IMG/VR virus record: IMGVR_UViG_3300035698_019371
Coordinates: 1-50,047 of that record
Length of the DNA: 50,047 nucleotides
Direction: 5' to 3' (one strand)
Source of the DNA: a virus
Of this stretch, positions 25,585-34,015 are shown one piece after another. The position numbers and the translations under genes were made by a program. The notes under the pieces were generated by a model, which did no database searches, was not told the DNA's origin, and saw only the letters and a program-made list of their open reading frames with translations. The stretch's first letter is position 1. Every line of letters starts with the position of its first letter.

Positions 25585-25923
25585 TTATGTCTCTTTAACC
25601 GGTTTCAGGTGTCTATCATGGATGGCCTGGATGGCATCCACGTATTGTGTTGTACCATCGCGCATGTCACGAAAAATTAAATCAAGACACTGACGAATCG
25701 TTGGGCTAAATTGTCGGCGCTTCCGTAAATATCTCTGCTCAGCATCAATGCTTTTCTGCTCTTGCGTGCGAGGATCATCTTGCTCCCCGTCTCTATGACT
25801 GAAACTCGTCTGAGGGCCAGCCCATTGAAAAATTTCAAATTCCGGTTCTGGGTAAGCGTCGAAAATGTCCTGATTATCCTCATGCCAAGCATGAACTTTC
25901 CCATTCTTAATAACAAGCTGCAT
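25585..25923 (-). CDS. Fibre-adjacent protein, possible tail fibre assembly factor
   Basis: The likely start is ATG 25923 (MQLVIKNGKVHAWHEDNQDI), since GGGAG lies 6 bases upstream; it gives 112 residues and slightly overlaps the end of the tail-spike gene's 3' end region. The N-terminal strand pattern (LVIKNGKVHAWHE) is common in small proteins following phage fibre genes. The C-terminal helix (EQRYLRKRRQFSPTIRQCLD) could act as a chaperone segment. Assignment rests on position. Confidence 0.5.
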   Translation of the reverse strand: MQLVIKNGKVHAWHEDNQDIFDAYPEPEFEIFQWAGPQTSFSHRDGEQDDPRTQEQKSIDAEQRYLRKRRQFSPTIRQCLDLIFRDMRDGTTQYVDAIQAIHDRHLKPVKET

Positions 25924-25936
25924 GATTACTCCCGCG

Positions 25937-27514
25937 TTATGGTCCAATAATATAAGCTTCACCGTTGCCAGGATTTGCTGCCGGGTTTTTTATCGTCCCC
26001 CATCCGCCAGAAACATCGCCGCCTTCCACGTCTATGCCGGCACCATTCTCAGCGTACAATGCCGTTTGAGCTACTTCACCATTGATGATATCACCGTTAC
26101 AGCGGAAAAATGATTCCCCTTGAACATATACACCCCGTGAACTATGAATAATGCTGCTTGGCGTCAAGGTGCATGTCGAATTGTCAAGCAAGTAAACAGA
26201 ATTATTTCTTGCCCCAGTAAGAACAGAACCCCATCTTAGGTTGATTAAGGAGTTACTTGAACCCTTCACATGATGAGCGTAAACCTTAGCGTGGTAAGAG
26301 CCATCAGCATAAATCACACAACCATCCATAGCTCTTAAAGCGTATGCCCACCCGGATGTGCAAAATCGGTTGTTTAACTGAATAGCAGCCGCGAATTGAA
26401 GTAGGATTGCAGCTTCAGTAGTTCCGTAGTCCCCCTCAAATACAATACCATCCCAGATGCCTCCGAAAAAAGTCCCATCTACTAGGAGTCCATTACCGCC
26501 GGAAAATTCCAAAACAGTTTGCATCACGGATATGTTGCATGTAATAGCACCACTCGGAAGAGCTACAACATTTGCACGTTGCCATGCTCGCACCGTCGCT
26601 ACCCTTGTACCAGCATCCCATGCGATTACTTCATGCACCCCAAGTGCAAGCCTTTCGTCGGCCCCACCCGTTGCTGTTCGGAACATGATGTAATCACCGG
26701 TCACAGTAGTTTTACCATCAGGGAGGGTTACATCGAAGTCAAAATACTGAGTGCCTGTTGGACCACCCGTCGCTGCTGCATCGATATTGCTAAGGTTACA
26801 ACTAACATGGTCTTCATACTCACCTTCAAACAACACGTTCGCGCCAAACGGGTATTGAAAAACTAAAGCTGCGGCATTAGGGTAATGCCCGGCGGCAATG
26901 TTCACGGCGACTGTGTAAATGCCCGCGTACAAACGACCAACATGTTGAATCGCTCGTGCAACAGTGAGATAAGGGTCTCCAACACCTCCGTCCCCTGTCG
27001 AATCATTACCTGTCGTTGTGACATAAACTGTCTCATTTGCTATAAGAATACGAGGCCAATCCTTTGCAACCCATTCAATTACTCCTGTGTCATTACTAGT
27101 AAGTACTTCATCATTTCCAGCAGGGAGCCAAGTAGCTGAACTTATACCATCTGATCTAAATATCTGATCACCAACATTTGCAGTCGGGGGTTGAGATTTA
27201 TAGAAAAATGGTTGATCTTCCCAAGCAACTGCGCCTGCTGCATTACTCCCTAATAATTGACTATTTCCAGCCGTCGACCATGAAGCCGCATTACTACCAG
27301 TGGAAATTAAAACTTGATCATCGTCAGTAGGTGCAGCGGCAGTAAAAAAGAATGGTACATCAATCCATTGTGCATCGCCACCAGCGTCAGCTTGAAGAAG
27401 TTGAGTTACAAAACCAGCAGCCGCAGGTAAAGTCCAACCGCCGACATCGAGAGATGTACCGGAGGGCAGTTGCTCTACTTGGCCGGCATTAATAGTAAGG
27501 GGTAGACGAGACAT
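25937..27514 (-). CDS. Tail spike/fibre with beta-helix-like domain
   Basis: This 525-residue protein starts at ATG 27514. The N terminus (PLTINAGQVEQLPSGTSLDV) matches that of the neighbouring 160-residue protein and is a probable shared attachment module. Residues ~40-150 contain three repeats of an A-P-T-x-D-D-Q-V-L-x-S/T-x-G type. From ~155 on the sequence is right-handed beta-helix-like: VYVTTTGNDSTGDGG followed by DPYLTVARAIQHV, a signature shared with pectate-lyase-like spikes. Such proteins bind or cleave surface glycans. No clear catalytic pair is seen. Confidence 0.75.
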   Translation of the reverse strand: MSRLPLTINAGQVEQLPSGTSLDVGGWTLPAAAGFVTQLLQADAGGDAQWIDVPFFFTAAAPTDDDQVLISTGSNAASWSTAGNSQLLGSNAAGAVAWEDQPFFYKSQPPTANVGDQIFRSDGISSATWLPAGNDEVLTSNDTGVIEWVAKDWPRILIANETVYVTTTGNDSTGDGGVGDPYLTVARAIQHVGRLYAGIYTVAVNIAAGHYPNAAALVFQYPFGANVLFEGEYEDHVSCNLSNIDAAATGGPTGTQYFDFDVTLPDGKTTVTGDYIMFRTATGGADERLALGVHEVIAWDAGTRVATVRAWQRANVVALPSGAITCNISVMQTVLEFSGGNGLLVDGTFFGGIWDGIVFEGDYGTTEAAILLQFAAAIQLNNRFCTSGWAYALRAMDGCVIYADGSYHAKVYAHHVKGSSNSLINLRWGSVLTGARNNSVYLLDNSTCTLTPSSIIHSSRGVYVQGESFFRCNGDIINGEVAQTALYAENGAGIDVEGGDVSGGWGTIKNPAANPGNGEAYIIGP

Positions 27515-27532
27515 TCTTCTCTCCGAGGAGAC

Positions 27533-28015
27533 TTATAGCTTTATAGGCGGCTCTATTGATATTTCCATTTCAGTGGTACTAATAGCCTTTCCAATTCTGA
27601 TTACAAACTCCCCCACCGCTGCTGGGGCTGTTTCTGTTAAGTAACCAGCGGTATCTTTACTGAGATAGTATATGGCTTTGACTGTTAAACCACCGGCCGT
27701 ACCTGCTACTACGTCCCATTGTCCTGTTGTTGCGGCAAGGATACCATCTGTTATAATATAGCCCGAAGCTGCAGCCGCAATTGTTACTGGTTGCACCAAT
27801 CCGAGAACCTGTGTTGTACCAGTTGCATCTGCTTGTGCAAGATCAATTTGACCGGCTGATTCACAATATACAGCCATACCGATATTGATTGTACCAGCAT
27901 TGTTATTGGTCATGCTGACTACATCTACTTCGGCAACAACTGCATCTAAAGTGTCACCGGCTTGAATCTGTTCAATTTGACCGGCGTTTATTACAAGAGG
28001 TTTTCGTAAAGCCAT
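27533..28015 (-). CDS. Fibre-associated protein, paralogue of next upstream gene
   Basis: A 160-residue protein. The first 20 residues (PLVINAGQIEQIQAGDTLDA) match the tail spike's N terminus. Residues ~50-160 match the C-terminal domain of the 230-residue protein encoded just upstream (YYLSKDTAGYLTETAPAAVG, FVIRIGKAISTTEMEISIEP, ending in PIKL versus PIRL). It therefore combines modules of both neighbours. It is probably a small trimeric fibre head or adaptor. Confidence 0.65.
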   Translation of the reverse strand: MALRKPLVINAGQIEQIQAGDTLDAVVAEVDVVSMTNNNAGTINIGMAVYCESAGQIDLAQADATGTTQVLGLVQPVTIAAAASGYIITDGILAATTGQWDVVAGTAGGLTVKAIYYLSKDTAGYLTETAPAAVGEFVIRIGKAISTTEMEISIEPPIKL

Positions 28016-28027
28016 GGAAAAATCTCC

Positions 28028-28720
28028 TTATAGTCGTATAGGTAGCTCAATCTCTATATCAAGCGTAGTTGTGTCAATTGCGCGCCCGACTCTAACTACA
28101 TACTGTCCGGTAGTAGTAGGGGCTACTGTAGTAATTTTACCAGCTATTACTGCATCAAGGAAGTACGTAGCTCCTGGCGTAAGCGTCACTGCACCAGTTA
28201 TGTCTGTCCAATCTGCACGTTCTACTTGCCCTTCAGTAACAAAATTACAAGTAAATGTAGGTGCAGCATTTGAAATTGCAAGTCCGGCTACCTGTACTGT
28301 ACTAGCGTCATCAGCCTTAGCTGTTGCAACATGTGTGTTTGCTTTTAGATAAAGCGGGTTACCAATTTTAATTTGAACATCTGCTTCTGCTCCTAATTGA
28401 ACTACACCTGATGCTGAAATTGTAATGGTTCCGGCACCATGACTAATAGTAATGCCGCCGCCTTGGATAAGAATTTTGTATTCAAGACCTGTAGTGTCAG
28501 CAAGCACGCCAAGTATTGAATTTGCTGCACCGGGATTCTTTAGTAATTGAATTACATTAGTTACATTATTGAGTAATTTTTCAAGGGCAACAATTTCAGC
28601 AGAGTGACGATTTCCAATTTCACCGTCAGGGTGTTTGAATACTTCAGTAGTTGGGCGACTATTCGGCGTGGTGCCATCCCACAATTGTCCATCTTCAAAT
28701 TTTGGTGAGGGCAGAGCCAT
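28028..28720 (-). CDS. Fibre protein with duplicated C-terminal domain
   Basis: This 230-residue protein starts at ATG 28720 (MALPSPKFEDGQLWDGTTPN). Residues ~60-110 are beta-rich (GGGITISHGAGTITISASGV). The last ~115 residues (ATYFLDAVIAGKITTVAPTT, YVVRVGRAIDTTTLDIEIEL) are homologous to the downstream 160-residue protein. It probably forms part of a side or tail fibre complex with the two downstream proteins. Confidence 0.65.
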   Translation of the reverse strand: MALPSPKFEDGQLWDGTTPNSRPTTEVFKHPDGEIGNRHSAEIVALEKLLNNVTNVIQLLKNPGAANSILGVLADTTGLEYKILIQGGGITISHGAGTITISASGVVQLGAEADVQIKIGNPLYLKANTHVATAKADDASTVQVAGLAISNAAPTFTCNFVTEGQVERADWTDITGAVTLTPGATYFLDAVIAGKITTVAPTTTGQYVVRVGRAIDTTTLDIEIELPIRL

Positions 28721-28722
28721 TA

Positions 28723-29433
28723 TTACTCTCCAAATTTCTTTATCCCAAGCGCGAGTGCAATAGCACCTAATTGCTTCTCTGCTTGGTCAAGCCTGTCGCC
28801 CCATCTTTTTTCATTTATTCGTTGCCAATTACTTACTTGATTCTCAAAAGATGTGCGACATCGATTTGTTTCTTTAGTATGTTCGTCAATGCGGCTGCCT
28901 AAATTCAAAAGTTGACGTTGTAAAAAATTTACGGTTTGGAGAACTTCTCCAGCGTGTGAATAGATACTGTACAACTTTTTCATGTCTTCATTTAGTTTAG
29001 TTATTTGTACCATTACATCTTCAGGTACAGTTAACTTACTAATTTCAGCCTGCAGTAATCCTAATTGCTTCTGACGTGCCTTAATGTCATCTATAAGATT
29101 TGGCATGGCATCTGCATTAACAGCTAAATTTGCTACAAATTTTTGTGTAGCTTGTAGCTCTTTTGTAATAACCAGCCAATCTACTCCGTCCGGTGCCCCA
29201 CGAATCAAGGCATCAGGACGTGTTACAGATGTGCCATCCCAAACTTTCATAATGTCACCTATTTTTCTAAGCCACTCTAATTTTGCCGCTAAGTCATGTC
29301 GTAGCTTGCAGGTTATACAAAGTGGCCAATGACCATCTGGATGAGCGTCGCCGCCTAATACCATATATTTTAATGGTTTTACTTGACCGCATGCTATACA
29401 CCGTTTAGTGAATTTCTTTTCCAAGGGGTGCAT
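28723..29433 (-). CDS. Zinc-finger plus coiled-coil protein
   Basis: A 236-residue protein starting at ATG 29433, inside the end of the lipoprotein gene. Residues 11-46 carry two Cys pairs (KRCIACGQVKP and WPLCITCKLRHD), a probable zinc-binding module. The remainder is nearly all helical with heptad character (QKQLGLLQAEISKLTVPEDV, QLLNLGSRIDEHTKETNRCR). It may be a fibre-associated or assembly protein. The function is unknown. Confidence 0.55.
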   Translation of the reverse strand: MHPLEKKFTKRCIACGQVKPLKYMVLGGDAHPDGHWPLCITCKLRHDLAAKLEWLRKIGDIMKVWDGTSVTRPDALIRGAPDGVDWLVITKELQATQKFVANLAVNADAMPNLIDDIKARQKQLGLLQAEISKLTVPEDVMVQITKLNEDMKKLYSIYSHAGEVLQTVNFLQRQLLNLGSRIDEHTKETNRCRTSFENQVSNWQRINEKRWGDRLDQAEKQLGAIALALGIKKFGE

Positions 29434-29650
29434 TAGGAATCGGCTCCGGTTGCCAAAAATGTTCTAGTCCGGTCCAATAAAGTCTTCCCCAGGCTTCCGT
29501 GTCGACATAATCATTGACATCTTGTCCTACAAAACAACCTTTATCATTACACAAAAATCCCTTCTCCCCGGCTTTATATTGCCATAAAGCCGAAGGAGAA
29601 CATCCTATCAAGAAAAAAAGTATTAACGTTAGAAAGTAGAGGTATTTCAT
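29405..29650 (-). CDS. Small lipoprotein
   Basis: An 81-residue protein starting at ATG 29650. Residues 3-16 form a hydrophobic signal (YLYFLTLILFFLIG) followed by lipobox Cys (LIGC at 14-17). The mature part of ~65 residues has two further Cys (FLCNDKGCF) and aromatic residues. It overlaps the next gene by 29 bases. Possible roles are an outer-membrane spanin subunit, a superinfection-exclusion lipoprotein or a host-surface factor. Its lipobox suggests a host with lipoprotein export. Confidence 0.7.
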   Translation of the reverse strand: MKYLYFLTLILFFLIGCSPSALWQYKAGEKGFLCNDKGCFVGQDVNDYVDTEAWGRLYWTGLEHFWQPEPIPNAPLGKEIH

Positions 29651-29669
29651 GATTCAATTGGACTCCATT

Positions 29670-29777
29670 TCATTCAATTGCCCAGCCACGGCTATGCGAT
29701 CGCGCCGTCATAGTTATACCATCCTGAGTAATAGTTACTTTCGCCAGTTGGCACTGTTGCCTCGCCTCCAGCTTCAT
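29670..29777 (-). CDS. Possible short ORF or gene remnant
   Basis: A 35-codon frame starts at ATG 29777 inside the right arm of a terminator hairpin and ends in TGA. Its sequence (KVTITQDGITMTARSHSRGW) looks protein-like, but no ribosome site is visible. It may be the remnant of a structural gene lost between the repeat protein and the lipoprotein, or noncoding sequence. Confidence 0.25.
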   Translation of the reverse strand: MKLEARQQCQLAKVTITQDGITMTARSHSRGWAIE

Positions 29778-29796
29778 GGCAATATGAAGCTGGAGG
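29765..29796 (-). terminator. Perfect 13-bp hairpin after the repeat protein gene
   Basis: Arms 29765-29777 and 29784-29796 are perfectly complementary with a 6-base loop. The hairpin is preceded (minus strand) by the repeat TTAGTGGGTAGTCTC, also found before the hairpin at 3081-3115. No U-tract follows, so it may be an mRNA end or processing structure rather than a simple terminator. Confidence 0.6.
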
Positions 29797-29817
29797 AGAC
29801 TACCCACTAAAATGCGT

Positions 29818-32709
29818 CTATATCAGGTGCTTAAGATTAAATGCTGTCATCAACACAGTATACATATCGTCATTACTGTCATCTATAGCAGCTTGTAAAG
29901 CTAAAGCTTGCAAAGCTTGAGCCCCTGGAGTCAAAGGATTCCCAGCGCCCAATCCGGATACCACAATACCAGCAGTAGTGCCTTGCGGCGGCGGCGTTGT
30001 AGTAATTATCCCCATCGTATTCAAGGCTGCCAAAGCAAGTCTAACTGTCTGCCCGCTAGTAGTTACAGAGGCGGCTCCTGGTGTGCCACCAGCAAGATCA
30101 ACATCATTAACTATAGTAAGAACATGATCGGCTCCGTCTACTGAAGTGCCGTCAAAAGTAAGAACGACAGGAGTAGTAGATAACGGGCCGCCAGAAACAG
30201 AAATGTCACCATTTGTCCATGATCCTAACCCGCCTCCAGTGGCAGCTACATCAATAGCTGTTTCAATAGTTGCCGCAACATCATTATATACAAGATTAGC
30301 TGTTGTGAATGCAGGCTCGCCAGCTACGTTAACTGAAAGCGTATAATTACCACTTGCTACTGCAACAGGGAAGATAGCAATTGATTGCACTTCGTCCACT
30401 GCTACGACACCAGGAGTAGTTGTTGACACAGCACCAGGAGTTCCAGGCCCAGTTAAATCGACATCAGCTATAATTGTATCTACGTGATTACCTTCAATAG
30501 TAGTCCCGTCGAATGTGAGAACAACAGCGCCGCTGGTTAAAGGCCCGCCAGAAACAGAAATGTCACCATTTGTCCATGACCCTAACCCGCCGCCAGTGGC
30601 AGCCACATCAATAGCTGTTTCAATAGTTGCAGCAACGTCATTCCATAAAAGATTGGCTGTTGTGAATGCAGGCTCGCCTGCTAAGTTGACGGTAAGTGTA
30701 TAATTACCACCGGATACCGTGCCATTGAATGTTGCCACTGATTGCACTTCGTCTACCCGAACAACACCTTCATTTGTTGTGGTTACAGCACCAAGGGTAC
30801 CAGGGCCAGTTAAGTCAACATCAGCTACAATTGTAGCTACGTGATCACCGTCAATAGTAGCCCCATCAAATGTAAGAACAACAGGGTTGGTAGTCAGGTC
30901 ACCGCCAGAGACAGAGATGTCACCATTTGTCCATGACCCTAACCCACCACCAGTGGCAGCTACATCAATAGCTGTTTCAATAGTTGCCGCAACATCATTA
31001 TATACAAGATTAGCTGTTGTGAATGCAGGCTCGCCAGCTAAGTTGATAGTGATTGTATAATTGCCGCCCGTTACTGTACCATTGTATGTTGCCAATGATT
31101 GCACTTCGTCTACACGGGCAGCACCTTCATTTGTTGTAACTGCAGTATTAACTGTTCCACCACCGGTTAAATCAATGTCATTAGCTATAACTAGCACATG
31201 ATTCATACTTGCAACAGAAACACCATCATATGTTAAAACAACATTAGCTGTGTTAAGGTTGCCGCCAGTAACAGTAATATCTCCATTTGTCCAACTAGGC
31301 ACAGCAGCCGCTGTAGCTGCTACATCAATAGCTGTTTCAATAGTTGCGGCATCTGCATCAAAGAGAAGATTAGCTGTATCAAATGCATCATCAGTAGCGA
31401 CGTTAATTGTAAGCGTAAAATTACCACCACTCACTGTACCAACAAACATCTGTTGTTCTTGTACTTCATTAACAGCAACAGCACCCTTAACTGATTCAGT
31501 TACGGCACCAGGAGTTCCGACGCCAGTTAAATCAATATCATTGATTATTACTTCTGTATGATTTACACTAGCAAAATTAGCCCCATCGTATGTTAGGACA
31601 ACAGGGGCAGCGGTAAGGTCGCCGCCAGAAACAGTAATGTCACCGTTTACCCAACCTGTGACGCCGGCCCCAGTAGCGGCTACATCAATAGCTGTCTCGA
31701 TAACAGCAGCAATGGAGTTGTACGCAATCCCTGCTGTATCAAACGGAGCTTCACCATTCAATTCAACAGTAAGTGTGTAGGTACCGCCGTCTACTGTGCC
31801 TGCAAAAGCAGCAATATTTTGTGTTTCGGTAACGGCAGTGACGCCTTCAACCGATGTTGTTATAGCACCAACTGTTCCAACGCCAGTTAAATCGATATCA
31901 TTGAGTAAGACTTCCGTATGATCTGCGCCTGCAAAATTAGTCCCGTCGTATGTTAGGACAACAGGGGCAGTGGTAAGGTTACCGCCAGAGACAGAAATGT
32001 CGCCATTCACCCAGCCTACGACGCCAGCCCCAGTAGCGGCTGTATCAATAGCTGTCTCGATAACTCCGGCAGCGGCGTCATGTACGATGTTTGCTGTATC
32101 AAATGCAGCTTCACCGGTTAGATTAATAGTAAGTGTATAGTTACCACCACTGACTGTGCCGATATATGCACCAATTTGCTGGACTTCGTCAACGGCAACA
32201 ATGCCTGGAGTAGGCGTAGTTACGGCACCTGTAGACCCGCCGGTTAAATCAACATCAGTAATTGTTGAAGCACCTTGATTTGTTACTGCAAAATTAGCCC
32301 CATCGTATGTTAGAGTAAGAGCACCAGCATTTAGATCAGTTCCTAATGCTACACTAATGTCACCGTTTACCCAACCTGTAATACCGGCCCCAGTAGCGGC
32401 TGTATTAATAGCATCTTCAATGTCGCCAGCAACTGCATCATAAGCAATATTTAGTGTTGTAAATGCGGTCTCATTATCTAGGTTGATAGTAAGTGTAAAG
32501 TTACCACCTGTTGTAGTACAATTGTAAGCTGCAACTGACTGCACTTCGTCTGCTTCTTCGTACCCAGCAGGGTAGTCCAAGTCGCCTTGCATATCCATAT
32601 AGCGTTGAATTTGTCGAGTTATAGCACGATCTGTACCAATCCGTATGTCGTCATGCCCGCCGGAATCCCATGTCCTTGCGTTTGCTAAAAGGTCTGTATA
32701 TACGCCCAT
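29818..32709 (-). CDS. Repeat protein of seven beta domains, virion decoration candidate
   Basis: This 963-residue protein starts at ATG 32709 behind AGGAG. After ~45 residues come seven tandem repeats of ~118 residues. Each starts V-D/N-E-V-Q with GTVSGGNYTLTVNLAGEP-like strands, a helix with consensus ATIETAIDVAATG, then NGDISVSGG and VVLTFDG, and ends in DVDLTG. The tail tube paralogues at 9.3-11.5 kb contain one copy of the same unit. The C-terminal ~80 residues (QALQALALQAAIDDSNDDMY) are helical. It is probably a long fibre or surface-decorating protein. Confidence 0.75.
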   Translation of the reverse strand: MGVYTDLLANARTWDSGGHDDIRIGTDRAITRQIQRYMDMQGDLDYPAGYEEADEVQSVAAYNCTTTGGNFTLTINLDNETAFTTLNIAYDAVAGDIEDAINTAATGAGITGWVNGDISVALGTDLNAGALTLTYDGANFAVTNQGASTITDVDLTGGSTGAVTTPTPGIVAVDEVQQIGAYIGTVSGGNYTLTINLTGEAAFDTANIVHDAAAGVIETAIDTAATGAGVVGWVNGDISVSGGNLTTAPVVLTYDGTNFAGADHTEVLLNDIDLTGVGTVGAITTSVEGVTAVTETQNIAAFAGTVDGGTYTLTVELNGEAPFDTAGIAYNSIAAVIETAIDVAATGAGVTGWVNGDITVSGGDLTAAPVVLTYDGANFASVNHTEVIINDIDLTGVGTPGAVTESVKGAVAVNEVQEQQMFVGTVSGGNFTLTINVATDDAFDTANLLFDADAATIETAIDVAATAAAVPSWTNGDITVTGGNLNTANVVLTYDGVSVASMNHVLVIANDIDLTGGGTVNTAVTTNEGAARVDEVQSLATYNGTVTGGNYTITINLAGEPAFTTANLVYNDVAATIETAIDVAATGGGLGSWTNGDISVSGGDLTTNPVVLTFDGATIDGDHVATIVADVDLTGPGTLGAVTTTNEGVVRVDEVQSVATFNGTVSGGNYTLTVNLAGEPAFTTANLLWNDVAATIETAIDVAATGGGLGSWTNGDISVSGGPLTSGAVVLTFDGTTIEGNHVDTIIADVDLTGPGTPGAVSTTTPGVVAVDEVQSIAIFPVAVASGNYTLSVNVAGEPAFTTANLVYNDVAATIETAIDVAATGGGLGSWTNGDISVSGGPLSTTPVVLTFDGTSVDGADHVLTIVNDVDLAGGTPGAASVTTSGQTVRLALAALNTMGIITTTPPPQGTTAGIVVSGLGAGNPLTPGAQALQALALQAAIDDSNDDMYTVLMTAFNLKHLI
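30050..32550 (-). repeat. Seven tandem ~355-bp coding repeats
   Basis: Internal repeats of 354-360 bp, with phase marks at a conserved GCACTTCGTC (plus strand) near 30389, 30745, 31101 and 32543 and diverged equivalents near 31461, 31820 and 32180. The three C-terminal units (30.05-31.1 kb) are most alike at DNA level, which suggests recent duplication or gene conversion. Confidence 0.8.
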
Positions 32710-32719
32710 TGGATAACTC

Positions 32720-32863
32720 CTAAGTTTTAGTTAATTCTTGTAAGGACCCTATAGCATTAACAGGGACACGTGCATCCTCCCATCGTGATGTTCTCATTGG
32801 GAACACGTTACCATAATCTAATGTAGGACTATGTTGTGGCACACTTGATTTCAAACGCAACAT
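32720..32863 (-). CDS. Small gene, possibly 5'-truncated by the IS607 element
   Basis: A 47-codon frame from ATG 32863 ends in TAG at 32720, 10 bases before the repeat protein's start. The sequence (HSPTLDYGNVFPMRTSRWED) is protein-like. No ribosome site is clear, and the start lies in a small CAAC/GTTG hairpin that may be part of the transposon end. The frame is continuous with that of tnpB beyond its TGA. It may be the 3' remnant of a virion gene cut by insertion. Confidence 0.4.
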   Translation of the reverse strand: MLRLKSSVPQHSPTLDYGNVFPMRTSRWEDARVPVNAIGSLQELTKT

Positions 32864-32899
32864 TCGCAACAAAAGTTGCAAATATGGGAAGTTTGTGGC

Positions 32900-34015
32900 T
32901 CAAGTTGCCAACGCTCGAAGCAAAATGCCCCGAGCACCATTCACGTCTCTATTAAGACCGTTGATCGTGTTGAATGGACCACGCTCAACGACCATCCCGT
33001 TGCGTGAATCTGTTCGCGATGTCCATGCCTCGCTGCAAGATAGCACGATTTTGCCTCGCTTATAAGCAATCCACGCGAGAAATTGCTTGAAGCGGTAGTG
33101 CCCGAGACCGAGCATAGCGCGAACCGTCTTTGACGAAACTCGGCGTGATGCTTTGGTCACCATGTTTGAGACTTCAAACGTAGGGAGAAGAATCACGTCG
33201 TAATGCTTTGTGAGAAAATCGGCAGCCCGCTTGTGCAAGTCATTGATGAGGTCCTGTACTTTATTACGTATCGAAAAGATTCGCTTTTGAAAGTACCTCC
33301 ATCTGTCTTTATGGCACCGCTTCCACATCTTCGGAACGCGGTTAAGAAACTTTTGCCGTTTGCTATAAAGCTTGTCGAGTCGCATAAGCATCGGTCGAAT
33401 CTGTTTCGCAAATCCCTGGCCGATCTTCACACAATCTGCCGGAGAAAACGCGGTGATAAACGTTCTGACACCCGGATCGCAAGCGACAATTGCCGTGGCT
33501 TGACTCTCGCTTTTAACGATTGCTACTTCGATCTTACATATCAGAAACCACCTACCATTTTCCCAAACTACATGTGCCATCTTATTGATGGCCGCTGCCG
33601 GAAGCCCTTCAGTGATATGACACTGAAGGAAACTTGGAAACGGTCCACCACGGGCAAGTCGCTGCACAACAAACGATTGCTTCGTAGACTTCCGCGTCCG
33701 AAACGAAAAATCGCATTTTTCGCCTCGTTTTCGTTTACGAATCACCGCTTGACGTGTTAAGTACGCTTCATTTACTGCTTCGTCAAGCAATACTGAGGGG
33801 ACATTAGGATACTCCTCTCGAACTTGTTTGCGAATACTCGCACGAAACGTGGTTTGATTTTCAACTAAGTCACCCTGCTTCCACTTTCTGAATGCTTCGA
33901 TGCAGAAATTGTAGGCGCGACGCGCAGCCCGAAGACACGCAAACCACTCATCTCTATTCTTTGGGTAGATGCGAATCTTTCGCGAGACTTCTCTTGTTTG
34001 CGGACCTCTTTCCAT
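32900..34015 (-). CDS. tnpB: TnpB RNA-guided nuclease (IS607-associated)
   Basis: The start is ATG 34015 (MERGPQTREVSRKIRIYPKN), within the end of tnpA; the longer frame to 34450 is antisense-like overlap with tnpA. The product is 371 residues. The N-terminal helix-turn region (KNRDEWFACLRAARRAYNFC) and WED/REC parts precede a RuvC fold with all three acidic residues: Asp in ACDPGVRTFI, Glu in LPTFEVSNM and Asp in NRDVNGARGI. The usual zinc-finger Cys residues between RuvC-II and -III are absent (TSRTDSRNG and GPFNTINGL replace the CxxC pairs). It is probably an active but zinc-less TnpB. Confidence 0.88.
   Translation of the reverse strand: MERGPQTREVSRKIRIYPKNRDEWFACLRAARRAYNFCIEAFRKWKQGDLVENQTTFRASIRKQVREEYPNVPSVLLDEAVNEAYLTRQAVIRKRKRGEKCDFSFRTRKSTKQSFVVQRLARGGPFPSFLQCHITEGLPAAAINKMAHVVWENGRWFLICKIEVAIVKSESQATAIVACDPGVRTFITAFSPADCVKIGQGFAKQIRPMLMRLDKLYSKRQKFLNRVPKMWKRCHKDRWRYFQKRIFSIRNKVQDLINDLHKRAADFLTKHYDVILLPTFEVSNMVTKASRRVSSKTVRAMLGLGHYRFKQFLAWIAYKRGKIVLSCSEAWTSRTDSRNGMVVERGPFNTINGLNRDVNGARGILLRALAT

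Noticed and set aside
30000-32550. CRISPR-like array from the regular repeats
   Set aside because: The ~355-bp period lies inside one continuous reading frame and encodes repeated protein domains.
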